Positions 16,840 through 28,388 are shown, numbered from the stretch's first letter. The stretch is DNA of 64,000 nt from Roseiarcus sp963753135 (GCA_963753135.1 CAVWBA010000010.1:1-64000), one strand, 5' to 3'. Translations and numbers: made by a program. Notes: a model not told the origin generated them from the sequence alone.

Positions 16840-17576
16840 TTTACTATCCGCTGGAGCACTCCGACGGGAACCGCGCCCATGTTATCGGGATCCTCTATCC
16901 AAGGACATACAGCTTTGATGAATTCGGTCGCGTCAGATCGCTCAGACTTGCCCTCCCGAGGCTCCGGGGGCGACGCCTGGGCGACGCGGTCGGTAATCAA
17001 GGTTAGCCCACGAGTGCAGGGAGGGATAAGCGGAGGCGCAAGGGCGATTGCCCGAAGATCGCGATGCATCTCGGCGGTCATCGGAAATCCCCGGACCGCC
17101 AACGGAGGGTCAGAGGCGGCCGGCGCCGCGGCGGCGCCCAGGCTCGCCAGATAGTCCGGCCCAGACAGGATCGGGTCCCACAGCACCAGAGTATCGACGT
17201 CCCTCGGACGCCGAGCCGCGACCCGCGCGGCGAGCGTCGCACCGAGCCGTAGGCCGATCAGCGTCATTCGCGCTGAGCCGACGATGTCGCGCAGTTCCTC
17301 TATTGCCAGTTCGATATCAGTCTCCCAACCAGCGAGATCGGCATCCACCATTTCGCCCGCCGAATCCCCCGTACCGAAGTAATCGAATCGCAGGATATCG
17401 ATCCCTGCGGCTGACAGCCGGACCGCAAGCTGCCGCATCGCCCGGTGCGCGTGGACATATTCGGCGCCCCAGGGGTAGCACAGCACCGCTGCGCGCTTAC
17501 CCACGCTCGTGGCGACAGCTGGCTCGAAGATCCCGAAAAGACGCCGTCGCCTGTCGCCAAAGTAGAACGGCGTCAT
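16827..17576 (-). CDS. Alpha/beta hydrolase lacking the nucleophile, hydrolase 2-like
   Basis: A 249-residue alpha/beta-hydrolase-fold protein. ILRFDYFGTGDSAGE is well conserved, and the nucleophile elbow is GLRLGAT, with Arg in place of Ser. The same GLRLGA pattern is known in the exosortase-associated hydrolase 2 group, so it is a family trait rather than a local mutation. The protein is probably not a classical serine hydrolase. It overlaps the NRPS stop codon by 4 nt (ATGA type) and the next gene by 13 nt, so the NRPS and both hydrolases form a tightly coupled operon. Confidence 0.82.
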   Translation of the reverse strand: MTPFYFGDRRRRLFGIFEPAVATSVGKRAAVLCYPWGAEYVHAHRAMRQLAVRLSAAGIDILRFDYFGTGDSAGEMVDADLAGWETDIELAIEELRDIVGSARMTLIGLRLGATLAARVAARRPRDVDTLVLWDPILSGPDYLASLGAAAAPAASDPPLAVRGFPMTAEMHRDLRAIALAPPLIPPCTRGLTLITDRVAQASPPEPREGKSERSDATEFIKAVCPWIEDPDNMGAVPVGVLQRIVNWLG

Positions 17577-20500
17577 CGACCGCGCGCGCGGGATGGGGGC
17601 CGGTCAGCGTGAGCCGCCCGCGGAGGCAGCAATGCCGCGACCTGCCGCAAGGTATGGAAGAACAGCGTCCGCGGATCCATGCTGTATCCCGTCCGCTGCT
17701 CGACTGCCTGCGCCACGCGCAGCGACAGCAGCGAGTGGCCGCCAAGCTCGAAGAAATTGTCTTCGGCCGAAACCCGCTCGACCGAAAGAACCGATTGCCA
17801 GATCTCGGCGATCATCTGCTCAGCGCCAGGAGCGGGCGCGTTATAGCCGACAGCGGCGCGCGGCGCCGTTCGGAACGGCTCCGGCAGCGCGCTACGATCC
17901 ACCTTACCGTTTGGAGTTAGCGGCAGGGATTCCAGCGCCACCACGATAGAGGGAATCATGAAGTCTGGCAGTTGTTCCCGCAGATATCGCCGCACGTCGC
18001 CAGGCGTGAGATCCTCTCCGTCGCGATAGACGAGATAGGCGATCAACCTTTGGTCCCCTGGCTGAGCCTCGCGCGCCACCACCACCGCCTCGCGCACGGC
18101 CTCGTGCCCACGCAACAGCGTCTCGATCTCTCCAAGTTCGATCCGGAAGCCGCGGATCTTCACCTGATGATCGAGCCGACCAAGATGTCGCAACTTCCCA
18201 TCGGCGCCCCAGCACCCCAGATCGCCGGTCCGGTAGAGCCGTCCGCCTGGCTGCTGAGACAGCGAATCAGGAATAAAGCGTTCGGCGGTAAGTCCTGGTT
18301 GACCAAGATAGCCGGTCGCCACGCCAGCGCCGCCAATGCAAATCTCCCCTGCGATGCCGATCGGCGTCGCCTCACCGGCTCGGTCCAAGATATGGACCTG
18401 CGTATTGGCGATCGGACGGCCGATACTCATGGTGGCGACGCCGCGCTCAACCCTGTCGAGCGTCGACCAGATGGTGGTCTCGGTCGGGCCATAGAGATTC
18501 CATAGTGTTTCCACCCGGCCGAGCAACGCATCGGCAAGATCGCGCGGCAGAGGCTCACCCCCGCTCAGCGCACGAAAGCCCGGTCGCCCCGACCAACCGG
18601 CCTCCAGCAGCATCCGCCAGCTCGAGGGCGTCGCTTGCAGCACCGAAGCGCCGCTGGCCACAAGCAGCCGCGCCAACGCCGGCCCATCGGCCGCCACGAT
18701 CCGTGAAACCAGCTCGATCCTGGCGCCCGTCATTAGCGGAAGATACAACTCCAAAGCCGCAATATCGAAGGATACGGTAGTCACCGCAGCCAGCACGTCC
18801 TCCGAGGTCAGCCCAGGAGTATCTTGCATCGAGTATAAGAAATTCAGCAGTGATCCATGTGACACCGCAACGCCTTTGGGCCTGCCGGTCGATCCCGATG
18901 TATAGATGACGTAGGCTGTGTCTCGCGGCCCAGCGGCACTGGTCGGGTTATGCGCCGAACCCACCTCAGTAAGCGCATCCAGATCGAGAGTGTCAACGCT
19001 CTCGGGAATTTCCAAACTCGTGATCGCGTGGCTCGCCGTGACTAGCACCTTGGCCCCACTATCGACGAGCATGTATTCCAACCGCTGCTTCGGATAGTCA
19101 GGGTCGAGCGGCACGTAGGCTCCGCCCGACTTCTGGATGCCGAGCAGAGCCGCTAGCAGCGCGGGAGAGCGCGGAACGCAGAGCGCGACCAGGACGCCCG
19201 GACCAACTCCCAGCGCGCGCAAATGGTGCGCGACCACGTTCGCGCGTGCGTTGAGCTCAGCGTAGCTCAATGTCGCGCCCTCAAACGAAACAGCGATGGC
19301 GTCGGGCGAGCGGGCGGCTTGATCCTCGAATACGCCGGCGAAGACCCGATCCTGAGGATATGATGCGTCGGTCGAGTTCCAGTCCTGCAGCAGGCTTCGC
19401 TCTCCGGCAGGCAGCAGGGGGAGCGCCGCCAGACGCGTCGCCGGCGTCGCAGTGGCAGCCTCGAGGATCGTGAAATATTGGCTTATAAGCCGTTCGATCG
19501 TCGGACGGTCGAAGAGGTCAGTGTTGTACTCGACGAACAGCAGGCGGGTGACAATTGGGTCAACCGTCAGGCTCAGCTCGAACTGCGCGCCGCCGCGGTC
19601 CAGGAGCAGCGGCTTCCAATCGAGCGCGTCCAACGCGATGCCATGCATCGGGGCATTAGTGACATTAAACATGATTTGGGCGAGTGGCGCACGGCTGGTG
19701 TCGCGGCGTTGCCCAAGCGCTTGCACCAACCAGTCGAACGGGACGTCCTGATGGGAGAAGCCTTCCAAGGCTGTTGCGCGCACGCGTTGCAGGGCCTGCC
19801 CGAACGAGGGATTGCCCGACACATCGATCCGCAGCACTAACGTGTTGACGAATGTGCCGACTAGCCCCTCGATTACACTCTGGGAGCGGTTCGCTACCGG
19901 TACGCCGATCGGGATGTCCTCCTGACCGGTGGTCCGATGCAGCAGAGTCGCAAACGCCGTGAGCATGGTCATAAACAGCGTGGCGCCCGAGCCGCGGCCG
20001 AGTTGCTCGAGCGTCTCGATTAGAGCCGCTGGAATTGCGATCTGGCAAAACTCGCCCTTCAGGCTCGGCAGGCGCGGCCGCGGGCGGTCCGTCGGCAGCT
20101 CCGCGAACGGCAGGTCGCTCAGTTTCTGTCGCCAGTAGACCAATTGCCGTTCGAACTCCGGCCCGGGCAACCCGCTGCGCTGCCATAGCGCATAGTCTCG
20201 GTAGTTCACCGGCAACGTCGGCAGCTTGACCTGCCTGCCAGCCAACCCGGCATTGTAGAGCACCGCAAGCTCCCGGCCCAGCACTCCGACGGACCATTGG
20301 TCACCGGCCACGTGATGCAGCACCAGAGACAGCAGACTTGACTGCTCGCCCGTACGGAACAGATGCGACCGGATCACCGGTCCCTGCGTGAGGTCGAAGG
20401 GCGTCCTAGCATCGACCTCGGCGAGCCGCATCGCCTCCGCCTGGGCCTCGTGGTCTTCCAAGTTGCGCAGATCAACAATTGTCAGCGGCGCGTCGGGCGC

Positions 20501-23500
20501 TGGGCCGATCTCCTGCTGTGGGCGATGGCCCACAAGCCGGATGGTCGAGCGCAGGATCGGGTGGCGCTCGAGCAGGACCCCGAGAGCGCCGGAAAGGGCG
20601 GCTGTGTCCAATTGTCCGCTGATCCCGAGCGCGACCGCAATATTGTAAGCGGTGGAGGCGGGGTCGAGCGACTGGATCAGCCACATTCGCTCCTGCGAGT
20701 ATGAGAGCGGAGCCGGCCCTTGGTGCAGGGTCGATTCGATCGTCGGCATCCGGGGTGCGTGGCGCCGCCCCAGCAGCGCAAGGTCGATCTGGTTCGCCAG
20801 CGCCTCCAGCGTCCTTGCATCGAACACAGTCTTCAGGGGCAGTTCCAGGCCGAAGGAGTCGCGCACCCGCGACACCACCTGCAACGCCATCAGCGAATGG
20901 CCGCCGAGTTCAAAAAAAATGTCGTGGCGGCCGACGTGCTCGAGGTGCAGGAGGTCGGCCCATATCGCCGCCAGCGCGTCTTCGGTCGGCGTTAGCGGCC
21001 CGTCGTTCGGGTCGTCTTCACGGCTGGACGAGCCGCCCTCCGGCGCCGGGAGAGCGCGGCGGTCGAGCTTGCCGTTGGGCGTCAGCGGCAGCGCCTCCAG
21101 CGCCACGAAGGCCGACGGGACCATGTGGGACGGCAGTTGTTCGGCCAACGCCCGGCGCAATTGCGCGGGGTCGAGCGATTCCCCTGTACCAGCGACCAGA
21201 TAGGCCACCAGATAGGCGCCCCCGGGGCGGTCGTCACGCGCCACCACGGCCACCTGGGCCACCCCCGGTTGGGCCGCCAACGCCGCCTCGATCTCGCCCG
21301 GCTCAACCCGGAAGCCGCGCAGTTTGATCTGCTGGTCAGCTCGACCGAGAAAGTCCAGGGCGCCATCCGAACGCCACCGCGCCAGATCGCCCGTCCGGTA
21401 CATCCGGCTGCCCGGCGCGCCGTGCGGGTCGGCCACGAACCGCTCCGCCGTCAACCCCGGCCGGTTCAGGTAGCCGCGCGCCAGCCCTACCCCGGCGATA
21501 TACAGTTCCCCCGCAACCCCAACCGGAACTGGCTCCAGCGCTCCGTCCAGTAGGTAAACTCGCGTGTTCCGGATGGGTCGGCCAATGCTCAGCGCCGTAT
21601 CGTCGCGCTCCACTCGGGCCGCCACGCTGTCGCCGTTGGCCTCGGACGACCCATAGTAATTCCACAAGACCGCGTGAGGCACAACGTCGTAAAAGCGGTC
21701 CGCCATGGCTCTCGGCAGCGCTTCGCCACTGGAAACACACACGCGCAGGCTGGCCAGGCAAGCCGGCATATCCAGCAATACGCTGAGTAGGCTCGGCACG
21801 AGTGTCAGCCGAGTTACTCGCCGCTCGGCAAGCAGCGCGGCTAGGCGCGCAGGGTCACGTACCTGTTCGCCGGTGGCGATGACCAACTGCACGCCCCGCA
21901 ACAGCGGCCCCAGGATTTCGGTAAGGCTGTCAACGAAGTTTATCGATGTCTTGACGCAGGCCACCTCATTTGGACCGTACGGTGCCGACTCCCATTGCCA
22001 CGCCAGGCGGTTGATGAGCCCCGCTTGGGTGTTGCAGACGCCCTTGGGTGTTCCGGTGGAGCCGGACGTATAGATCACATAGGCCGGATGGCCCAGCGCC
22101 AAAGCGATAACCCGCTGCGCATCCGTGGGGTTCGTATCGCCGTCGGCCGTATCGCCGTCGGCATCGATCACCAGATGTGGGATGCCGGCCGGCAGCTGGG
22201 GTGCGGTCTCGGCGTTGGTCAGGATCAGCCCCGGCTGCGCGTCATCCAGCATCAACGCCAACCGCGCCGCCGGATAGGCGAGGTCGAGCGGCAGATAAGC
22301 AGCCCCCGCCTTGAGGATCGCCAGCAGACCCACGATCATCTCCGGCGAGCGCTCGGCGCATAGCCCAACCAGTTGCTCAGGACCGACGCCTCGGCGGATC
22401 AGCACGTGCGCTAGTCGGTTGGCCCGCCGGTTCAGCTCGCCGTACCGGAGTTCCGAGTCGCCATGCACCAGCGCCACCGCATCCGGTGTCCGCGCCACCT
22501 GCGCCTCGAACAGCGACGGCAGTGTCGTAGGCGCGGGCAGCGTCGTGGTCGTCGCGTTCCAGACGTGCAGAACCTGCTCGCGCTCAACGTCAGAAAGAAC
22601 TCCTAGCGAGCGCACGGTGGTCGAAGGCGCCTGCTCAAGAGCCTGCACCAGATTCTCCAGCGCGGTATGCATGAACCGGCACACGCGCGCCGGGTCGATT
22701 TCGTCGGCGATCTGGACCTCGAGTTCGAAGCCCGAGTCCCCAAGATCGTCCACCGACAATGCGCACGGATAATTGCTCCGCTCCTCGGCGCGCAGCAGTT
22801 CGATCCCCAGCTGGCCTAGTGCGCCTGCGGCTAGACTCTCAGCGCCGCCCCGAATGTAGCGATAGTTCAGCAGCGCCGAGAACAGAGGCGCTGGCGACGA
22901 CACGGCGCTGCAGCGCTGGGCTAGCGCAAGCGAGGCGTGCTCGTGCCGCAGCAGGAGCGCCAGCCGCGCGTGCGTTTCCCGGACTGCCATTTCGACGTTG
23001 CGTCCGTTCAGCGACAGCCGCAGCGGCAGCGTGTTGATGAACAACCCCAGGGCGCGGTCGGCGCCGGCGGCGCCGGTCATGCGGCCGAACAGCACTGTGC
23101 CAAATACCACGTCCTCCCGGCCTGTTGTGCGGGCCAACACCAGCGCCCAGGCAAGATGGAACAAACTGGCCGGCGTCGCGCTCAGCCTACGCGCCTGTGT
23201 GCGCAGTCGTCGGGCGAGACCCGCCTCCACCGCCAGGCGCGCCTGTGCAACGGATGACCCATCTCTTTGCACGTCGAGCAGGTCAAAGGGCGCCGTCGGC
23301 TCATCGATATCGCCGAGCATGTCGCGGAAGAACGCTTCGTGTTCCTCCTGTCTCATGCCCGTCCGCGCCTCCGCGACGAAGGTTCGAAACGGCAGCGGCG
23401 TTGGCAGCTGCGCCACTTTCCCCGCGAAATGCGCGTGCACCTCGGCGACGATTGCGTCCAGCGTCGTGTGGTCAATCACGAGGTGATGGTTCAGCAATAC

Positions 23501-26500
23501 CAGCAGCCAGCGGCCGCGGGCGTCGTCTCGCGCCACCATCACGCGCAGCAACGGCGCCTTACGAATGTCGATGCGAGCAGTGCGCCGATCGGCGCGTCGC
23601 CACATCGCGGCCGCGGCGTCCTCGCTCTCGGACGCGATCTCTTCGACCGCCACTTCCTCCACGAGCATCGTTGCGTAGCGCCAGACCACCTGCACCGGCT
23701 CCGGGAGCCCTTCCCACAGGATTGCGGTACGCAGGATGTCGTGGCGGTCGATCACCGATTGCAGTGCTGCGAGGAACCGATCGAGAGACGCGCGGCTGTC
23801 GAACGCCAGCAACGCGGGTGTCACATACGCGTCCAGCTCCCGCGGACATGACCGAATGGAAGAGAATGCCTTCCTGCAAGGGCGCGAGCGGATAGATATC
23901 TTGCACGTTTCGCGCCCCGCCGGGCACAGTCGCGACGATCGCATCGATCGCCGGCTGCTCCAACGTAATCAGCGGCAGGAGGTCGGGCGTGATGATTGCG
24001 CAATCCGGTCCGATCCGATTGGGCGGCACAGTGACCGCAGCGCGGCCGCCGTCGACCTCCTCCGCGAGCTTCGCCAGCGTTGGGTTGGTGAAGACCGAGC
24101 GCATGTCGGTCTGCCATCCCTGTTGCCGCAGCCGGTTGACCAGCGCGATCACGAGCAGCGAGTGGCCGCCGAGTTCGAAGAAATTGTCGTGGCGGCCGAC
24201 ATGCTCGAGGTGCAGGAGATCAGCCCATATCGCCGCGATCGCGGTCTCGATCGGCCCCTGCGGTGGTTCGGCAAGATTTGCTCCGCCGCCCTCCGGCGCC
24301 GGCAGGGCGCGCCGGTCGAGCTTGCCGTTAGGCGTCAGCGGCAGCGCCTCGAGCACCACGAAGGCGGACGGGATCATGTGGGACGGCAGTTGCTCGGCCA
24401 ACGCCCGGCGCAGTTGCGCGGGGTCGAGCAATTCCCCTGTACCGGCGACCAGATAGGCCACCAGATAGGCGCCGCCCGGACGGTCGTCACGCGCCACCAC
24501 GGCCACCTGGGCCACCCCCGGTTGGGCCGCCAACGCCGCCTCGATCTCGCCCGGCTCAACCCGGAAGCCGCGCAGTTTGATCTGCTGGTCAGCTCGACCG
24601 AGAAAGTCCAGGGCGCCGTCCGAACGCCACCGCGCCAGATCGCCCGTCCGGTACATTCGGCTTCCTGGCGCGCCGTACGGGTCGGCTACGAACCGCTCGG
24701 CCGTCAGCCCCGGCCGGTTCAGGTAACCGCGCGCCAGCCCTACCCCGGCGATATACAGTTCCCCTGCAACGCCAACCGGAACCGGCTCCAGTGCTGCATC
24801 CAGTAGGTAAACTCGAGTTCCCGGGATCGGCGTGCCGATCGGCGCGGGCCCGTCATCCAGCCGCGCGCTGGTGGTCGCACAGACCGTGCTCTCCGTCGGA
24901 CCATAGGCGTTAACCATCAGCCGCCCGGCCGACCACTGCGCCGCCAGCGGCGCAGGGCATGCCTCGCCCGCGACCACGAGGCAGGCGAGTGGCAGGTCCG
25001 CCTCGCCAAGCGTCGCCAGCACGGTGGGCGGCAGTGTGGCATGGGTGACCCGCTGGCTGGCCAGCAACGCCCGCAGCGGCAGCCCACTCAGCGCCTCCGG
25101 CGGCGCCAAAACCAGGGCGGCCCCGCTGGTCAGCGCCATCACGACTTCCCACAACGAGGCGTCGAAATTCAACGATGCGAACTGCAACACTCGCGAGGCA
25201 GCCGTGACGCCAAGCCGCTCCGCCTGCGCCGCGGCCAACGCCGCGACGCCCGCATGCGTCACGACCACGCCTTTGGGCCGACCAGTCGAACCGGAGGTGT
25301 AGATCACATACGCCGGATGACCCACCGCCAAAGCGCTAAGCCGTTGCGGATCCGTGGGGTTCGTATCGCCGTCGGCCGTGTCGCGGTCAGCTTCGATAAC
25401 GAGATACCGATATCCGGCTGGCAGCCGAGGCGCAGTCTCGGCGCTGGCCATGATCATCCCTGGCCGCGCATCATCCAACATCAGCGCCAGCCGCGCCTCC
25501 GGATAGGCAAGATCAAGCGGCAGATACGCAGCCCCAGCCTTGAGGATCGCCAGCAGGCCCACGATCATCTCCGGCATCCGCTCGACGCACAGCCCGACGA
25601 GTTGCTCTGGGCCGACGCCTCGGCGGATCAGCACGTGCGCCAGTTGGTTGGCACGCCGGTTCAGCTCAAAGTAACTGAGCTGCACGTCGCCGTGCACCAG
25701 CGCCACCGAATCCGGCGTCCGGGCCACCTGAGCCTCGAACAACGACGGCAACGTCGCAGGCGGAGGCGGCGTCGCCGCAGCGTTCCAGTCGTCCAACACC
25801 TGCCGGCGCTCGACGTCGGATAGTATCGCAAGACGCCCGATCGCCGCGCTGGGCTGGGCGGCCACGATCTCTAGCAGGCGCAACAAGCGGTCTCTATGAT
25901 GGTCCAGCGCCGGCACGTCGTAATGAGCCCGGTTGGCGATAAACTCGACTTGGATGTCCGAGTCCTGCCGCCCCGCCTGGATCGCGATTAGCAGGTCGCC
26001 AACCACCCAATTGCCCAGAGGATGTTTGCGGACTGGCGAGCCTGCAATGTCGAAATCTTCATCGAGCGGGATAAAGTTTATCACCGTGCCGTAGATGTCC
26101 GGCTCGTTGGCGGCTAGCCCTAGATCCTGACGCAATGCACTGGCAGGATAGCGCTGATGTCGCAGCGCGTCACGCATGCTTCGCCCAGTCTGCTGCAGCA
26201 AATCAGAAAACGTCGGCGCGAGATCGACCGTCAACCGCAACGGAACAACGTTGGAGGCCAGCCCAACGATCCGGCGCGATTTGGGGCTCGCGCGTGCCGC
26301 CACAGGCATCCCGAGGATCACGCTTCGTGCGCCAGTCATCCGTGACAAGTAAACAGCAGTGGCTGCCGTGATTGCGGCCGCCAAGCTTGCGCCGTGCGCC
26401 TGACCTGCTCTTTCCAGCGCCGCTGCAGTTGTGCGACGTATGGCGCCGGCGCTGTGGATCAGTTCATCGCTCCAGTCCGGCCTCCGGCCCGACAATGTCA

Positions 26501-27152
26501 GGGGATCGGGCCGGCCGGCTAATTGCGCGCGCCAGAAAAGCTTGTCCCGATCGATCTGGGTCGAAGTCGCATACGCGTCGTTCTCTTCTAGAAGCTCGAC
26601 GAACGACCGCGCCACCCCCGTAATGGTCGGCATCCCGTCGATCAGGCCGAGATACAGTCCAGCCACCCGGCGCTCGACCAGCGAGGCTCCGAATGCATCG
26701 TTGATTAGGTGGTGGTTGACCTCATACCAGAAGAACCGGTCGGACGCGGTCTTAAAGAGTGCATAACGAAATAGCGGACCGCCCCGGAGGTCGAAGGCTC
26801 GCGCCATGTCCTCGCGCATCCAGGCCACCGCGCTCGCCTGGGGATCCTCTTCGCAACTAACATCGAGGTATGGCACCGCAACATCATCTTCGTGCCGGCA
26901 GAATTGCCTCGGTCCAAGTTCAGTTTCCACGAAGCCCAGGCGGAGGCCATCAGTTTCGCCGACCGCCTGCCTGATGGCGGCCACGAACAGTGCTGGGTCA
27001 ATCGCACCGAAGATCTCGACATAGCGGCCGACATTGTAGCATGCACTATCGGGATGGAGTTTCTGCCCGTACCATATGTCGGCCTGCGCTGCCGACAGCG
27101 GAAACGTCGCAAGCGATGCGAGATTGGGCGCGTGAGACGGGGGAATATTCAT
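17573..27152 (-). CDS. Three-module non-ribosomal peptide synthetase (one frameshift)
   Basis: Read as one gene with a single extra base in the CCC/GGG run at 23839-23841, it encodes about 3,190 residues arranged C-A-PCP, C-A-PCP, C-A-PCP with no thioesterase, reductase or separate epimerase. The first C domain (about 27110-25800) resembles EntF-type starter domains and has HHLINDA (His147, His148, Asp152). Its placement implies an acyl or aryl starter delivered in trans. The second C domain begins LPLITLEQ and DIYPLAPLQEGILFHS, a style I associate with dual epimerisation/condensation domains, and has HHLVIDH. The third has HHVAGDQ. Carrier motifs GGHSLL/GGHSLM occur near 24160, 20895 and 17735. 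By-eye pocket codes (GrsA numbering) are DAWTVAAVCK for A1 (Phe), VDTTVSYGDK for A2 (unknown) and DILQLGLIWK for A3 (Gly). Upstream lies mbtH; downstream, overlapping, are two hydrolase genes. Confidence 0.9.
21045..22530 (-). repeat. A-domain 2 with flanks duplicated from A-domain 1
   Basis: The outer parts of this adenylation-domain region are near-identical in DNA to 24290-25760, with at least 137 bp identical (21228-21364 against 24481-24617). The middle, about 21575-22060, encodes the substrate pocket and is unrelated to its counterpart. This is the pattern of A-subdomain exchange. Confidence 0.85.
24290..25760 (-). repeat. A-domain 1, partner of the A-domain 2 duplication
   Basis: Blocks at about 24290-24810 (A6 to A10 motifs) and about 25285-25760 (A1 to A3 motifs) match the A-domain 2 region. 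The core at about 24820-25280, with the Phe-type pocket, does not. Confidence 0.85.
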
Positions 27153-27240
27153 GGCGCGCGTCGCCGCGCCTGCTTGAGCTGAGGCGCCGCGCGCGCATAC
27201 TTTTCGAAGGGGTTATACGCATTCGACATTGTCAAGGCGA

Positions 27241-27459
27241 CTACTTAGAAGCAATATCTACTTTGCTGCGGAGCGATATGGGCCGCATGTCGGTCCAATG
27301 CGCCTCGATCCAATCGAGACATTCCTCGCGTCCTCCCGCTGGGCTTACGGATGTCCATCCCGGCGGTAGCGATCGAAAAGTGGGCCACAGCGAGTACTGG
27401 CCCTCATGATTGACGACGACTAAATACGTCGCAGATTCGTCTTCAAAAGGATTCGTCAT
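27241..27459 (-). CDS. mbtH: MbtH-like NRPS accessory protein
   Basis: About 72 residues from the ATG at 27459, where the family start MTNPFEDE appears; the frame is open to 27516 but the extra residues do not fit the family. The three conserved tryptophans and core pattern are visible: NHEGQYSLWP, PPGW, and CLDWIEAHWTDMRP. MbtH-like proteins bind the N-terminal subdomain of NRPS adenylation domains and are needed for solubility or activity of many of them. It lies 88 bp upstream of the NRPS gene on the same strand as first gene of the operon, as expected for a dedicated partner. Confidence 0.95.
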   Translation of the reverse strand: MTNPFEDESATYLVVVNHEGQYSLWPTFRSLPPGWTSVSPAGGREECLDWIEAHWTDMRPISLRSKVDIASK

Positions 27460-27516
27460 ACAGATTCTCTGCTCGCACCCGCAGAAGCGGGACACCGTCA
27501 ACCGCTGACATCCCAA

Positions 27517-28035
27517 CCCACAAAAAAACTACGCCTAAAGGACAGATGCGTCAACCGTATCCTTGTCGACGGTGTACACTTCCGGGGTCGGTGCGATAAA
27601 CTGATGAGAATGCCGTCGATCGGTAAGGAGCTGGCTGCAGGACGTCTTTCGTCAGGTATTCCCTCGATAACGAAGCAGACTCTGAATCTGGTCAGATGAC
27701 GGAGATGAGGCTGCGTGCAGATTCGGGCCGGTTAGGCATCCACCAACAGGCCTACGCCAAAGCAAATTACATAGCACAGACAACGATAGGGCGCCGATCC
27801 TCCAAGTGCTGACTAGTCTCTTATGTTCGCGGTCAAGAGGGAAGGCGCGGATGAGCGCCGCCCGGCGGAAGGTCCGTCTGGCGAGATGGGCTTAGGCTGC
27901 GCAGAGCTGGGGGCGGAGCGAGAGACGACGGTTATCAAACTCTTATCCGCGGGTTGGGTACCGCCTTCCGTGTCTTCGTCTTGGGGCTTTCCTCGGTCTA
28001 GAGGACGGGCGTCGGGCGTAGGCTCGGCCACATAG
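27517..28035. other. Gene-poor spacer upstream of the NRPS operon
   Basis: About 520 bp. Short open frames occur on both strands but none has a recognisable domain, convincing ribosome-binding site or good coding character. The leftward promoter for mbtH-NRPS should be in its left part; I see no clear -35/-10 pair. The right part adjoins a transposase fragment and may be the scar of an insertion. Confidence 0.4.
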
Positions 28036-28320
28036 CTAAGAGCTGCCCGGCGAGGGCTGGGCCTTCACCCCATTCCGGGCGTCGATCTCGACGAGATCCT
28101 GTGCGTCCAGGAGGACCAGCAGGTCGGCGCCGACAATTGCGTCTCCTATCGGACGCTGAAACCGCAGATCCCGGAGACCCCGACGCGTCCACATTTCGTC
28201 AAGGCGCGGGTCCGCGTCCACATCTATCCCGACGGCTCCCACGCCGTCTTCCACGGGCCGCGCTGCATCGGCCGACACGACGAGAAAGGACGACTCACAG
28301 AGCCCCGCCGCGCAGCTTAA
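28036..28320 (+). pseudogene. C-terminal fragment of an ISNCY/IS481-like transposase
   Basis: Reading plus-strand frame from 28036 to the TAA at 28318 gives DLDEILCVQEDQQVGADNC, then RPHFVKARVRVHIYPDGSHA and VFHGPRCIGRHDEKGRL. This matches my memory of the C-terminal tail of ISNCY-type (DDE, integrase-core) transposases. The catalytic core and N-terminus are missing and the frame is closed upstream by a TAG at 28033, so this is a dead remnant. It marks the right-hand border of the NRPS island. Confidence 0.7.
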
Positions 28321-28341
28321 GTCGGCTCAGCTCGAGCCGGA

Positions 28342-28388
28342 CCTGTGGACATGTGGACGACGCTCCGCCTCGCCCACATATCCACAGG
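28342..28388. repeat. Strong inverted repeat downstream of the transposase fragment
   Basis: Arms CCTGTGGACATGTGG (28342-28356) and CCACATATCCACAGG (28374-28388) pair at 14 of 15 positions around a 17-nt loop. It lies 22 bp after the transposase stop and is probably part of the same former insertion sequence, perhaps its end or terminator. Confidence 0.7.

Noticed and set aside
23559..23944. Two separate NRPS genes overlapping by 386 bp
   Set aside because: The overlap is inside one C domain whose motifs continue across a GGG run in the next frame; one gene with a one-base shift explains it better.
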